Shown here: piece by piece, positions 53,239 through 62,736 of the stretch
Numbering within the stretch: position 1 is the stretch's first letter
How the letters are laid out: each line of letters starts with the position of its first letter
Assembly: GCF_900141825.1 (NCBI RefSeq)
Contig: NZ_FQYQ01000017.1
Location: 1-64,000, forward strand
Direction of reading: 5' to 3'
Length of the DNA stretch: 64,000 nucleotides
From: Pseudobutyrivibrio xylanivorans DSM 14809
GTDB taxonomy: Bacteria > Bacillota > Clostridia > Lachnospirales > Lachnospiraceae
Notes under the pieces: model-generated
Database searches by the model: none
The model's input: the letters and a program-made list of their open reading frames with translations, nothing else
What the model was told of the DNA's origin: nothing
Made by a program: the position numbers and the translations under genes

Positions 53239-54204
53239 TTACTTTATAAATGTTTTGCAAAACAACCCAGGTGAAATTGTAAACATCTTATATTTAGCTT
53301 TCTGCTTATCACTAAGTAAGTGAGAGTATTCCGCATATACCTCAGCATATTTTTTCTTTACAGCATTCTGCATGTTTACATTTCCATCTTTATAATATTG
53401 AGCAAGCTTAATGAAAATCCACTTAACCAGAGAAAGAACAAAATCCTTTTCTCCATCCTCATCCAGCTCATTAGCAATCTTGATTCGCTCTATATAAGCA
53501 TCTACGAATTCCAGATGATATAATGCACTTTTATTCTTCTCACCAGTAATACTTGTTTCATTAGTTCTATATACATAGTTTTGTAAAGGAACAAACGTAA
53601 CCTTTTCAACCGTTCTAAGAATGTTATTAATCATGAACTCATCTTCGTGAAATTTTCCTTTTTCAAATCGAAGATCAGTAAATATATTTCTTTTATACAT
53701 CTTATTCCATAGAACAACCATTATGACATATTCTCTTGAAATAGGATTGGTTAACCAGCTTAAACATCCCTTTGGGTCCAACTGAATCACCTTGTCCAAA
53801 GGTGTTTCAGCTTCACTAAGTTTTACAGAAGCTATATCGCACATGACGATATCTGAATTAGTCTTATTCATAGCTATAATAAATGTTTCAAGATAATTTT
53901 CTTTTACGAAATCATCATTGTCTATGAAACAGATATAATCGCCCTTTGCCATGTCCAGCCCTTTATTTCTGGTTGCAGCAACTCCTGAATTAGACTGATG
54001 CACCACCTTTACTCTGGAATCCTTTTTATACCACTCGTCACAAATGGCACCGCTAGAATCCTTCGAACCGTCATCTATAAGTATCAATTCAAAATTCTGA
54101 TATGTCTGCTTCATTATCGAAGAAATACAGTAATCAAGAAATTTTTCTGCATTGTAAACTGGCACAATGACTGATATTAATTTATTCTGTGTACCATTCT
54201 CCAA
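53239..54204 (-). CDS. family 2 glycosyltransferase
   Basis: The 321-residue GT-A enzyme has LISVIVPVYNAEKFLDYCIS, LIDDGSKDSSGAICDEWY, NSGVAATRNKGLDMAKGDYI and the metal-binding CFIDNDDFVKENYL near residue 95. It starts at TTG (54204), which has AAAGGAG nine bases upstream; no in-frame ATG is nearby. One base separates it from the GT32 gene upstream. A region with KGKFHEDEFMINNIL is shared with the GT2 domains of its neighbours, pointing to local duplication. Confidence 0.9.
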   Translation of the reverse strand: MENGTQNKLISVIVPVYNAEKFLDYCISSIMKQTYQNFELILIDDGSKDSSGAICDEWYKKDSRVKVVHQSNSGVAATRNKGLDMAKGDYICFIDNDDFVKENYLETFIIAMNKTNSDIVMCDIASVKLSEAETPLDKVIQLDPKGCLSWLTNPISREYVIMVVLWNKMYKRNIFTDLRFEKGKFHEDEFMINNILRTVEKVTFVPLQNYVYRTNETSITGEKNKSALYHLEFVDAYIERIKIANELDEDGEKDFVLSLVKWIFIKLAQYYKDGNVNMQNAVKKKYAEVYAEYSHLLSDKQKAKYKMFTISPGLFCKTFIK

Positions 54205-54205
54205 G

Positions 54206-54970
54206 TTACTTTTCTCCTTTAATATGGTCTTTTAAATTCATTATTTTCTCAAGAATCTTTGAACCTTTTTCTTCACCAAATAATCTATTCAAGAACCTCA
54301 TTAGGGCTATATATTTTTTCTCTCCCTTATTTTTCCAGCTGGCATCAAAATGATGGATTGAATAAGTATTATCTGTAATTGTTATCTTCCCTGTCGACCA
54401 ACTCTTAGGGCAAAAATATTCAGTAGGGAATATATCAATATCTGCAATTCTCTGTTTGGAACCATCAAGCTTTAGTCCATGTTTAAGCAAAACTTTTGTA
54501 CAAAGTCTTGGACTTTCTATATTCTGTAATTCACCATCGATTAATTCATATGGCTCATCACCTTCATAGCAGGCAATCATTTCTTTAAAAATTGGAAGGC
54601 CTGGCATGCAGCCAAATCCCTGTCCATCATTAACTACCTGAGACGATTCAAATCCCTTAAATGCCTTTAATTCGCAAAGAGGTGTTAAATCTTTGACAAC
54701 CTCAACATCAGTATCTAAATAAATCCCACCATGGTTGTACATGATATCCAATCTGGCGTAGTCCGGTACAAATGCCCATTTTTTCTCCTGATATGCCTTT
54801 TCCATATAAGGATGCTTATGGACATCATAGTTAGTCTCATTCCACTCTTTTATTTCAAAATCAGGACAATACTTTTTCCAACTATCTATGCACTTTTGAA
54901 CAGACTCAGGTTTTGGTTTTCCACCAAACCAGCAATAGTGTATTGTCTTTGGAATTAATAACTCGCTCAT
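54206..54970 (-). CDS. GT32-type (OCH1-like) glycosyltransferase
   Basis: The 254-residue protein matches the DXD-sugar glycosyltransferase family (Gly_transf_sug): it opens LLIPKTIHYCWFGGKPKPES, and carries AFVPDYARLDIMYNHGGIYL with DTDV as the metal-binding site, and IHHFDASWKNKGEKKYIALM near the C-terminus. It is related to capsular polysaccharide synthesis proteins. The ATG at 54970 is chosen because GAGG lies close upstream; the in-frame ATG at 54988 has no ribosome site. It is divergent from the GT2 at 55023, so transcription of this gene must come from the region between them or from read-through. Confidence 0.9.
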   Translation of the reverse strand: MSELLIPKTIHYCWFGGKPKPESVQKCIDSWKKYCPDFEIKEWNETNYDVHKHPYMEKAYQEKKWAFVPDYARLDIMYNHGGIYLDTDVEVVKDLTPLCELKAFKGFESSQVVNDGQGFGCMPGLPIFKEMIACYEGDEPYELIDGELQNIESPRLCTKVLLKHGLKLDGSKQRIADIDIFPTEYFCPKSWSTGKITITDNTYSIHHFDASWKNKGEKKYIALMRFLNRLFGEEKGSKILEKIMNLKDHIKGEK

Positions 54971-54987
54971 TCTATCCTCACTCTTCA

Positions 54988-55016
54988 TTGAAGTTATCTA
55001 ATATATCTCTTATAAT
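54988..55016 (+). promoter_or_regulatory. promoter of the inverted GT2 gene, leaderless layout
   Basis: TTGAAG (54988-54993), 17-nt spacer, perfect TATAAT (55011-55016). The expected start site, about seven bases downstream, falls on the ATG at 55023. Confidence 0.7.
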
Positions 55017-55022
55017 CTAAAT

Positions 55023-55952
55023 ATGAATAAAACACTCACAACAATTATTCCATTTTTCAATGGTGGCAATGATATTTGCACCATGCTCGATAGCATCTTA
55101 TCAGGAGCAATTTTGCCCGATGAAATTCTTCTTATCGATGATGGTTCCACCGATAACTCATCAAGTATCGCCATGGATTATGCTAACCGCTGTCCGTTTA
55201 TTAAATACATAAAGCAAAATCATGCAGGCGTATCTGCCGCTAGAAACTTAGGTCTCAAATATGCCACATGTAATTGGATTAGCTTCCTAGATGCAGATGA
55301 CTATATCGAAAAAAATTTTTACAAGGAAATGATGAATGCCATTACTGACGATTCCTTTGGCGGAAGCGTCTGCGGTTATTTCACTGAAATAAATGGTCTT
55401 TCGACACCATATTCCGGATCATATCCGTCTGTTATCGATTCATCAACTCTCTTAAAAGCAATGTTTTCTGACGAAAATGTTAGAGGCTTTTTAGTCACTC
55501 GCCTCTTTAAGACTGAGCTTTTAAAAAACATTTCCTTTAATGAAAATATAAGTATTTGCGAAGATCTGTTATTCCAAAGCACATTTTTATCAAAATATCC
55601 TGATTTAAAATTTGGCTTTGTTAATCTTCCTCTGTATCATTATGTGCAAAACAGCACATCTGCTACCACTAGCTTAAATCTGTTCAACGGAACAGAATAT
55701 AAATATAAACCCGCCTTCGATGAAATCAGAAAACTAATCTCAGAAGACTTTATAGAAGACAGCTATAATTCGATTCTCGAATATAGCATGTACAGCTTAT
55801 TAAAGGAATACAAAAAAGGGAATAAATCTCTTTTACCTCAAATAAGAGGAGTGCAAAAGGAACTTAAAAATGTTCATCCCGTTCATCACTCTAAAAGACG
55901 CGTGGCATACCTAACTGCACCAATTTTATATAGTTTTTTCATCCCTTCATAA
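55023..55952 (+). CDS. family 2 glycosyltransferase on the opposite strand, probably leaderless
   Basis: The 309-residue enzyme has a GT-A fold: LTTIIPFFNGGNDICTML, LLIDDGSTDNSSSIAMDYA, GVSAARNLGLKYATCNWI and the metal-binding FLDADDYIEKNFYKEM. It is the only rightward gene in the 24-kb polysaccharide locus. No Shine-Dalgarno is present; a strong promoter ends six bases before the ATG, so the mRNA should start at the codon itself. Its last 14 nt overlap the convergent GT2 gene. The reading frame is intact and family-typical. Confidence 0.9.
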   Translation: MNKTLTTIIPFFNGGNDICTMLDSILSGAILPDEILLIDDGSTDNSSSIAMDYANRCPFIKYIKQNHAGVSAARNLGLKYATCNWISFLDADDYIEKNFYKEMMNAITDDSFGGSVCGYFTEINGLSTPYSGSYPSVIDSSTLLKAMFSDENVRGFLVTRLFKTELLKNISFNENISICEDLLFQSTFLSKYPDLKFGFVNLPLYHYVQNSTSATTSLNLFNGTEYKYKPAFDEIRKLISEDFIEDSYNSILEYSMYSLLKEYKKGNKSLLPQIRGVQKELKNVHPVHHSKRRVAYLTAPILYSFFIPS

Positions 55953-56985
55953 ACTGGTATATACCACGGAAGAAATAGAATATCTGGAACATTCCAGTTC
56001 TTAAGCACACATATCTAAGTGTGCTTATTTTTTTTGCAGCATATATTTCCTTGAGAGTTGTCTGAAATTCTTTTGATTTCAACTCTTTACTTAGCTTATC
56101 CTTGGTGTTCGCTGTTTTTCGTTTCAAAGAAGCTTCGTACATACTTGAAAGACGACATACCCAGTCATTTATGTAAATACTCTTTACTACTAGTATATTC
56201 TCTTCAGTAACTCCCTTCTGAGCAGTAATCCAATTTATAAAACGTCTGTATATATATTTTGTATCCTCTAAATCATCAGCATGATATGTTATAGAAAGGC
56301 TATCGCCTGTTCTTTTAACATAGTGATAAAGGCATTTATTAATAACTCCAATATTTCCAGAACATTTATCTAGATAATCCAAATTAAACCTTAAATCCTC
56401 ACCGATATTTATGTTCCTATCAAATTTGATATCATTCTCCTTAATAAAATTAAGGTTATAGCATTTGTTAGTAACAAAATTGAACATTTTTAGCCACGCT
56501 AATGTTGAAGCTGCAGCTCTTGAAATAAGATAATTCTCCCCTTCAACAAAACCATATGCAGATTCTAAAAGGCATTTCTTGTTCTTAACATTTTTGTTGT
56601 AGCGATTGTCAAAAAACATTCCACAACAAATAAGACTCATGTCAGAGTTTTCCCATTCGTTTATTGCCTGGACGTATCTTTCAGCCAAATCTGGTTCTGG
56701 ATAATCATCTGCATCACAAAAGAAAATATAATCTCCTTTAGCATGACTTATACCTTCATTTCTAGTGGCAGAAACTCCCATGTTAGAGCGAGAAAACACA
56801 TTGATTCTAAAATCCTTTTTTGCGTATTCATTGAGTATATCAAGCGTTTCGTCATCAGAGCCATCATTCACTACTATAATCTCTAACTCCTGATATGTCT
56901 GATTTAATAGCGCGTCAAGACAGTCTTTTATGCAATTCACTCCGTTGTAAACCGGTACTACTACCGATAATGTCTTATTTTCCAT
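55939..56985 (-). CDS. family 2 glycosyltransferase
   Basis: The 348-residue GT-A enzyme has LSVVVPVYNGVNCIKDCLDA, VVNDGSDDETLDILNEY, GVSATRNEGISHAKGDYIFF and the metal-binding CDADDYPEPDLAERYV near residue 95. A long helical C-terminus ends RGIYQFMKG. It resembles the GT2 at 52138-53223 (INIGEDLRFNLDYLD against LGEDLAFNICYGF). Its 3' end overlaps the convergent GT2 gene by 14 nt, so the two transcripts are antisense there. It starts 3 nt after the GT4-GT2 fusion gene. Confidence 0.9.
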   Translation of the reverse strand: MENKTLSVVVPVYNGVNCIKDCLDALLNQTYQELEIIVVNDGSDDETLDILNEYAKKDFRINVFSRSNMGVSATRNEGISHAKGDYIFFCDADDYPEPDLAERYVQAINEWENSDMSLICCGMFFDNRYNKNVKNKKCLLESAYGFVEGENYLISRAAASTLAWLKMFNFVTNKCYNLNFIKENDIKFDRNINIGEDLRFNLDYLDKCSGNIGVINKCLYHYVKRTGDSLSITYHADDLEDTKYIYRRFINWITAQKGVTEENILVVKSIYINDWVCRLSSMYEASLKRKTANTKDKLSKELKSKEFQTTLKEIYAAKKISTLRYVCLRTGMFQIFYFFRGIYQFMKG

Positions 56986-56988
56986 ACC

Positions 56989-59088
56989 CTATGCCTTAAT
57001 AATCCTAAACACAATCAAAGCTATTTTTTTTCTAAGAGAAATACTCTTTGGAACACCATACTTCCCCAATAGTTCATTATATTGCGTTCTAGCTCTCCCT
57101 TTTGTAGTTCCATTTACATTTCTGTAAACGTATTTAATATATTGAAGCAACACCAAAATGCTGTAATCAACCAGGTGCTGTTCATTTAACTTTTTAAAAT
57201 ATTGAATTCTCTCCTCTATCGCCAGAAGATAATCACCGTAACGCTTCTCCAATCCTGATTTCATAATACTATTATCACGTTGATAATATTTATAAAAGCA
57301 ATCAGGCATATAAGTTACTATTTTTGACTTATATAAAACCTTATATGTTGTAGCCTCATCCTCGTGTAATCGTCCTTCAGGGAATCTTATGTCTTTCCAA
57401 AGCTCAGACTTATATAATTTATTCCATGCTGTGGTGCAAAGATTATTATTGCTCATCATCTGCATAACTGCTTCACGACCACTCCAAATTCCAGGCTTTA
57501 CGTTCGTAAACGGCTCATCCGGTAATGTATCAAATACTTGAACAAATCCACATGCAGCGACATCTGCCTTACACTCGATTAAATGTTTCATCAATTTGTC
57601 AAGTGTATCAGCTTCAAGGTAGTCATCACTATCTACAAAGAAAATATAGCTACCAGTTGATGCATCAAGGCCTGCATTCCTTGCTCCTGATAACCCCCTA
57701 TTTTCTTGATGGATAACTCTGACTCTTGAATCAACATTTTTATAATTATCGCAAATAATATCACTACCGTCAGTCGAACCATCATTAATAAGAATTATTT
57801 CTAAATCCCTATATGTTTGGTTAAGCAAAGAATTTATGCAGCGCTCCAATTCATTTTTAGCATTATAAATTGGAACAATTACCGAAATTTTATTTTGTGA
57901 ACATTCTGTGTCTAAAATATTCACTAGTCTATAATAATAGCTATTGATATCAAACTCCACTACTCTTCTTGCCACAGAAAAGGCTTTTTTGCCAAGTAAA
58001 TTTCTATAGTCAGAATCAACAGCCAGCTTTTCCATTTCCAAAGATAATTTCTGTATAAAATCAGAATTTTTATCAACTATTACAGCCCCATCACCCACTA
58101 CTTCTGGAATCGCTCCGGAGTTTGTAGTAATAAGAGCCATGCCTTTGGCAATAGTCTCAAGTGCAACTAATCCGAATGGTTCTTCGTCCACTGTAGGCAT
58201 AACAACCACATCAAATTCATTGTACTTTTCTGCCATCTGGGTCGTAGCCAAACGCTTATGGCAAATTATATTTTCATGGTATTTCTCAGCCTTATTAAAT
58301 ATCTTTTTTTCATAAGAACATAGTCTGTCTGAGAATCCTATGATTTCGAATATTAGTCTATTTTTTAATTCGGGTGTAACACGTATTAGCATTTGAATGA
58401 ATGCCTCAACAGCCTCCATGACACCCTTATTAGGAATAATTCTTCCTGCATATAGGAATCGTATCATTCCATCATCTATTCTTGTTGTCATTGAATACTC
58501 ATTTAAAGATATACCGTTATACAAAAGATGAACGACTGCATCTTCTGAGTATTTAAGTATTTGAGTTTTTATATATTGGCTAACAGCTATAAACTGCACG
58601 CCATTACTTACCAAAGTAGAGATGTACTTCGGAGTACGGTATACATCAACATCATTATGCATATGAAAATAAATTGGGTAATCTCTGGAAAAACCAGTTC
58701 TTTTTAATAGTTCAATTGCTAATGACATCTGATTTTCCACTATAACAGCAGAATAAGAACCATCCATTTTAGATGATTCTTCCATAAATGCGGCTATTAT
58801 TTGCTTATCTAGTAAACGCTTCGCACTTTTAATCTTAATGCTTCTGTAGTATTTGTCGCAAACTCTATCCAGTTTTGAAATAATACCTTTTGGTGAAATT
58901 TGAATAATATTAGTACATGAGTACTTTTTCAATTCATAAGAATGATCAGCGACTGTGTACAAATCAATCGCATATTTCTTGGATATTTCATTTTGATTAA
59001 CAATGCATGTAATTAACTCTTCAACGGCCCCGCCTTTTGAGGCAGGGACCGGAAGAATGCAAGGTGCGATAATAGCTATCTTTTTCAT
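56989..59088 (-). CDS. fusion of a GT4 and a GT2 glycosyltransferase
   Basis: The 699-residue bifunctional enzyme has an N-terminal GT-B (GT4) part, residues 1-380, with LYAGRIIPNKGVMEAVEAFI and the nucleotide-sugar EX7E site in EEPFGLVALETIAKGMALI (about 301-318). Residues about 383-699 are a GT2 with KISVIVPIYNAKNELERCIN, LINDGSTDGSDII and the metal site FVDSDDYLEADTLD. Two donors are expected. The GT2 part resembles that of the GT14-GT2 fusion. Spacing to the GT4 gene upstream is 7 nt. Confidence 0.91.
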   Translation of the reverse strand: MKKIAIIAPCILPVPASKGGAVEELITCIVNQNEISKKYAIDLYTVADHSYELKKYSCTNIIQISPKGIISKLDRVCDKYYRSIKIKSAKRLLDKQIIAAFMEESSKMDGSYSAVIVENQMSLAIELLKRTGFSRDYPIYFHMHNDVDVYRTPKYISTLVSNGVQFIAVSQYIKTQILKYSEDAVVHLLYNGISLNEYSMTTRIDDGMIRFLYAGRIIPNKGVMEAVEAFIQMLIRVTPELKNRLIFEIIGFSDRLCSYEKKIFNKAEKYHENIICHKRLATTQMAEKYNEFDVVVMPTVDEEPFGLVALETIAKGMALITTNSGAIPEVVGDGAVIVDKNSDFIQKLSLEMEKLAVDSDYRNLLGKKAFSVARRVVEFDINSYYYRLVNILDTECSQNKISVIVPIYNAKNELERCINSLLNQTYRDLEIILINDGSTDGSDIICDNYKNVDSRVRVIHQENRGLSGARNAGLDASTGSYIFFVDSDDYLEADTLDKLMKHLIECKADVAACGFVQVFDTLPDEPFTNVKPGIWSGREAVMQMMSNNNLCTTAWNKLYKSELWKDIRFPEGRLHEDEATTYKVLYKSKIVTYMPDCFYKYYQRDNSIMKSGLEKRYGDYLLAIEERIQYFKKLNEQHLVDYSILVLLQYIKYVYRNVNGTTKGRARTQYNELLGKYGVPKSISLRKKIALIVFRIIKA

Positions 59089-59095
59089 AATCTCA

Positions 59096-60226
59096 CTATA
59101 AAGCTTTCAATCCACACTTATAGAGGTTAATAGTGCGGGCTACAACATCATCCCAGTTATATTTACTAAGAACATAATCTGCAGCCTGCTCCTTGTATGC
59201 ACAAACTTCATTTTTGTTATCTAGGAGCTGAACAAGCTTGTCCTTTAAGTCATCAACATCTCCCTTTTTAAAGGTGATCCCCTTATCAGCGACAACCCCG
59301 GCAGTCTCATTAATATCACTTACAAGACAGCAGTTGCCATAGCTCATTGCCTCGAGAAGAGAAATAGGCATTCCTTCAACATCACTTGGAAGAACATATA
59401 AATATGCATTTGAATATAATTCTTCAAGAATCTGTCCCTGCTGGAATCCTAAGAGCATGATTCTATCATCTTCTCTGGCAGCTTTTTTTATCTTTGAAAC
59501 ATAATCGTTGCTATGGCTGGTACCACCAACGATAACAAGTTTCTTATCTGTATGTATCTGCTTATAAGCCTTTATTAAATAATGAAGGCCTTTCTCAGGT
59601 ACAATTCTTGCAAGGAAGAGAATGTAGTCATCCTTCTTTAAGCCAAACTGTTCGGTAATCTCCTGCGCCTCAAGAATCTCCGGCTTGCCAATTCCGTTAG
59701 GAATAAGTGTTGCCTCTCTGCCATAAGTATCTTTGAAGAACTTTTTATTACCTTCAGAAAGAACAATTAACTCATCTGCATATTTTGCAGCGCATTTCTC
59801 TCCAAACTCCAAATATCTGGTAGCGAATCCGCCCCACTTAGCTCTCTGACTATCAATACCATGGATAGTAGCCACTGTGCGAATGCCAAGAATATGCGGG
59901 AGCCACAACATTGCGCAAGGGCCTGACGCATGAAAATGTATTACATCATAATGATGAAATACAGCATGCAATGTAGCCAACACCGAATAGATTGTAGCAT
60001 TTAAACTTTTTTTCTCAGATGTAGGAACTGTAATAATGTGAATACCTTTGTACATTTTTCCAATTTCAACATCATTCTCTGCCCCTGAAACATGGTGACC
60101 TGCTCTGTTATATACATATACATCATGTCCTTCAGCCACCATTTTAGTTGCAAGCTCTTCTACAACTATCTCGATTCCGCCCTCACGAGAAGGAATACGC
60201 TTATGACCAATCATTGCGATTTTCAT
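59096..60226 (-). CDS. family 4 glycosyltransferase (GT-B fold)
   Basis: The 376-residue enzyme starts MKIAMIGHKRIPSREGGIEI, a pattern shared with rhamnosyl- and glucosyltransferases of capsule loci. It continues with HFHASGPCAMLWLPHILGI, ILFLARIVPEKGLHYLIKAY and the donor-binding site EGMPISLLEAMSYGNCCLV with a conserved EX7E spacing. The ATG at 60226 is preferred over a TTG at 60232 because AGGGAG is eight bases upstream of the ATG. It often adds the second sugar after a priming transferase; that step is an inference. Confidence 0.91.
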   Translation of the reverse strand: MKIAMIGHKRIPSREGGIEIVVEELATKMVAEGHDVYVYNRAGHHVSGAENDVEIGKMYKGIHIITVPTSEKKSLNATIYSVLATLHAVFHHYDVIHFHASGPCAMLWLPHILGIRTVATIHGIDSQRAKWGGFATRYLEFGEKCAAKYADELIVLSEGNKKFFKDTYGREATLIPNGIGKPEILEAQEITEQFGLKKDDYILFLARIVPEKGLHYLIKAYKQIHTDKKLVIVGGTSHSNDYVSKIKKAAREDDRIMLLGFQQGQILEELYSNAYLYVLPSDVEGMPISLLEAMSYGNCCLVSDINETAGVVADKGITFKKGDVDDLKDKLVQLLDNKNEVCAYKEQAADYVLSKYNWDDVVARTINLYKCGLKAL

Positions 60227-60256
60227 TACCAAATCTCCCTAACTAAATATCTAAAA

Positions 60257-61240
60257 CTATCTCTTCTTGATATAAATAAATACTGTTGCTGCTGCAAATA
60301 AAAGAACAACGCCAGCCACGGCTGTTCCTACAAGACTAAGGATTCCCTTTAATCCTGATTGAGAATCCTCTTCAACATTCTCTTTACTAACAGTAACATC
60401 AAATGTGCCTAAATCAGTAACATTCTGCTGACCATCAACATCTGTGTAAGCAAGAGAGACCTGAATCTGCTGATTACCAGACTCTTTAAATGATACATAA
60501 AAATCCTCTGTATAGCTCTTTCCTGCGTATACAGTATCTAATTTAATCTCTTTGCTTGGGTTTGAAACATTACCATCAACTATAATTCTAGCATCTGTGA
60601 TGTTAGCTGAACTCTGATTAACATAGCTGATTGCAAGTAATGACTTACCATTAACAATAGCATGTGAGCTTACATCAATAGACTTAACACCGATTGTGCT
60701 TCCACCAGATCTTGGAATAACAATCATTGCTTGATTTGATAATCTTGCATTCTGAGCTGCGTAATCAAACTGACAAATTAGATCAACTGCATCACCCATG
60801 TAAGTCTGACCAATTGTCATTGGAACAGAAACAGTCTTAGTCTTATCTGCGCCAATGTTTCCAACATAAATCTGGTTATCATTTCCATATGCTGGGTATA
60901 AGCTGCCTGTAGTGTTAGAAAGTGTCATCATTACACTTGTAGCAGCCATGCTTGATGATGTGTTATGAAGTGTAAGATTAACTGTAATCTCCTTACCAGC
61001 CTCAATCATACCACCATCTATTGTATAATCCTGAATCTCAATAATAGCAGCAACAGAACCCTCTACTGGCTCTGCAACAGTTGTTGTCTGTGTAGTAGTT
61101 TCTTCTGTAGCTTCAGTAGCTTCCTCAGCTGTTTCTCCAAGCTCCGTAGCATTAGCTACCAAGCTCATGTTTGTGCCTATGCAAATAATAGCAAAGAGGC
61201 AAACTGTAATTTTCTTTAAAATATTATTAAGGTTTTTCAT
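60257..61240 (-). CDS. membrane-anchored exported protein within the polysaccharide operon
   Basis: The 327-residue protein has a signal peptide (MKNLNNILKKITVCLFAIIC, cleavage near VANATEL), a Thr/Glu-rich linker, then a run of beta-sandwich-like segments (YTIDGGMIEAGKEITVNLTL, IGADKTKTVSVPMTIGQTYM) of the kind seen in S-layer and CARDB-like domains. One C-terminal membrane helix (GILSLVGTAVAGVVLLFAAA) and IKKR follow. The family is unknown. AGGAGGC five bases before the ATG decides the start over a GTG at 61243. Placement between the BY-kinase and the first glycosyltransferase is unusual and suggests a role in export or surface attachment. Confidence 0.86.
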   Translation of the reverse strand: MKNLNNILKKITVCLFAIICIGTNMSLVANATELGETAEEATEATEETTTQTTTVAEPVEGSVAAIIEIQDYTIDGGMIEAGKEITVNLTLHNTSSSMAATSVMMTLSNTTGSLYPAYGNDNQIYVGNIGADKTKTVSVPMTIGQTYMGDAVDLICQFDYAAQNARLSNQAMIVIPRSGGSTIGVKSIDVSSHAIVNGKSLLAISYVNQSSANITDARIIVDGNVSNPSKEIKLDTVYAGKSYTEDFYVSFKESGNQQIQVSLAYTDVDGQQNVTDLGTFDVTVSKENVEEDSQSGLKGILSLVGTAVAGVVLLFAAATVFIYIKKR

Positions 61241-61249
61241 CACTGCCTC

Positions 61250-61954
61250 CTAGTTTTTCTTTGAATTCTTTTTTGCATAACGCTCGTTCTGGAAGTAGTC
61301 ATAATCTGCGTTAACATCGATGTACTGATCCATATCAAGCTTATTTACAATTGTTCCAATAAGATTAGCCTTCACTTCTGAAAGTGCATTTGCTGCATCA
61401 ACAAGGCCTCGCTTTGTAGTCTCACCAATAGATGATACAAGAATTGTTGCATCAACATTAACAGCGATTACCTTAGCATCCATTGCAGCGTTAATAGCAG
61501 GCATGTCATAAATAATATAATCATATGTGTTTGCAAGCTCTTCTCTTGCTATATTCATCTTGTTTGAGCAAAGAAGTCTAACTGGATTATCAATAAGTTC
61601 TCCACATGGAATGTATGAAAGATTCTCTGTAGTAGTCTCACAAACAATTCTATCAAGAGTAACTCTATCCATAAGATAATCAGAAAGTCCCTCTGAAACA
61701 TTTTCATTTAATCTCTTATAACGGTTTTTCTTTCTCATATCACCGTCTATAAGAACAGTCTTCCAACCTGAACTGGCAAGAGCGGCTGCAAGGTTGATAG
61801 CTACAGTTGTAGCACCATCACCAGCTTCACAACCACAGATAACGAAGCTCTTATATCCGTTCTGAGTCTTAAGAATATGAAGATTCATAACTGCCTGATC
61901 AAAGGCATCATTTAATACGTAATTATCATTTCTATATATTTCTAACTTCTTCAT
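61250..61954 (-). CDS. bacterial tyrosine kinase of the CpsD/CapB type
   Basis: The 234-residue cytoplasmic kinase has Walker A VICGCEAGDGATT (residues 38-50), Walker A' VLIDGDMRKK (67-76) and Walker B YDYIIYDMPAI. A C-terminal tyrosine cluster (MDQYIDVNADYDYFQNERYA) is the autophosphorylation site. It forms the usual pair with the Wzz-type membrane activator, 10 nt upstream, and controls polymer length and export. GGAGGG precedes the ATG. Confidence 0.93.
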   Translation of the reverse strand: MKKLEIYRNDNYVLNDAFDQAVMNLHILKTQNGYKSFVICGCEAGDGATTVAINLAAALASSGWKTVLIDGDMRKKNRYKRLNENVSEGLSDYLMDRVTLDRIVCETTTENLSYIPCGELIDNPVRLLCSNKMNIAREELANTYDYIIYDMPAINAAMDAKVIAVNVDATILVSSIGETTKRGLVDAANALSEVKANLIGTIVNKLDMDQYIDVNADYDYFQNERYAKKNSKKN

Positions 61955-61964
61955 TTTAGCCCTC

Positions 61965-62681
61965 CTACTCCTTGTAATCTGGAATGAGTCCTATTACAGG
62001 AATACTCTCTCTAACTGATGCCTCTCGAACTGTACGAACCTTTCTGTCGAAGATTTCGCAAAGAACAACAATAGCACATGCAAAAACAAAACCTGCAGCC
62101 ATAGCTAAAATACGCTTCTTCCATGCGTCAACAGTTGCATTCTTAGACATTGTATATGTATAAGCATTATCCAAAGTCTTAACTGAATCTGTATTCAAGA
62201 TATCAGACATCTCGATTGCATATGACTGAGCCATAGCATCTGCCATCTCCATTGAAAGAGCTGGATCATTTGTAGTAGCACTAAATGAAATAATAGTAGC
62301 TGAAATATTCATGAAACTTGAAATAGCAGAGCTGCTTGAACTCTTTGTAGATGAAGAATTAACAGAAACTGCACCCTGTACATCTGAAGCTGAAACATCA
62401 CTACGTCCAATGATTAACGCTGCTCTCTGGCTAACCTTATGTGAATTAGCTACATTAAGGTAAGCATTCATAGCTGTTACGGCGTTTGTAGCATCTGCAT
62501 AAGAACCATCTGCTGCAGCATAAACAGTAGCGACTGCTGTATACTCATCCTCGCCTACATTAAGTGTTAAACCCAATCCTGCAATAAAGAACAAAATTGT
62601 AATCAATCCAATAAATTTCTTCTTTTTAAGTAATGCTGCCAAGCATCTTCCCACATCAATTTCTAACTCATTTTTAAACAT
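61965..62681 (-). CDS. chain-length determinant (Wzz/CapA-type) protein
   Basis: The 238-residue inner-membrane protein has two helices at its ends (about residues 24-42, FIGLITILFFIAGLGLTLN, and about 194-214, ILAMAAGFVFACAIVVLCEI) bracketing a Ser/Ala-rich extracellular domain (GSYADATNAVTAMNAYLNVA). The short cytoplasmic end SIPVIGLIPDYKE is where CpsD-type kinases are contacted. The ATG at 62681 is preferred because it starts next to the family's usual N-terminus and has AGGAAGG upstream; the longer frame to 62756 covers the promoter. First gene of the polysaccharide operon. Confidence 0.92.
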   Translation of the reverse strand: MFKNELEIDVGRCLAALLKKKKFIGLITILFFIAGLGLTLNVGEDEYTAVATVYAAADGSYADATNAVTAMNAYLNVANSHKVSQRAALIIGRSDVSASDVQGAVSVNSSSTKSSSSSAISSFMNISATIISFSATTNDPALSMEMADAMAQSYAIEMSDILNTDSVKTLDNAYTYTMSKNATVDAWKKRILAMAAGFVFACAIVVLCEIFDRKVRTVREASVRESIPVIGLIPDYKE

Positions 62682-62736
62682 AATTAAAAAAATCCTTCCT
62701 CGTTTAATAAAAATGATACTATTCGCAATGTAAATG

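Noticed and set aside
55023-55952. Pseudogene or spurious status for the inverted GT2
   Set aside because: The frame is intact with all GT2 motifs and a good promoter, so it was kept as a gene.
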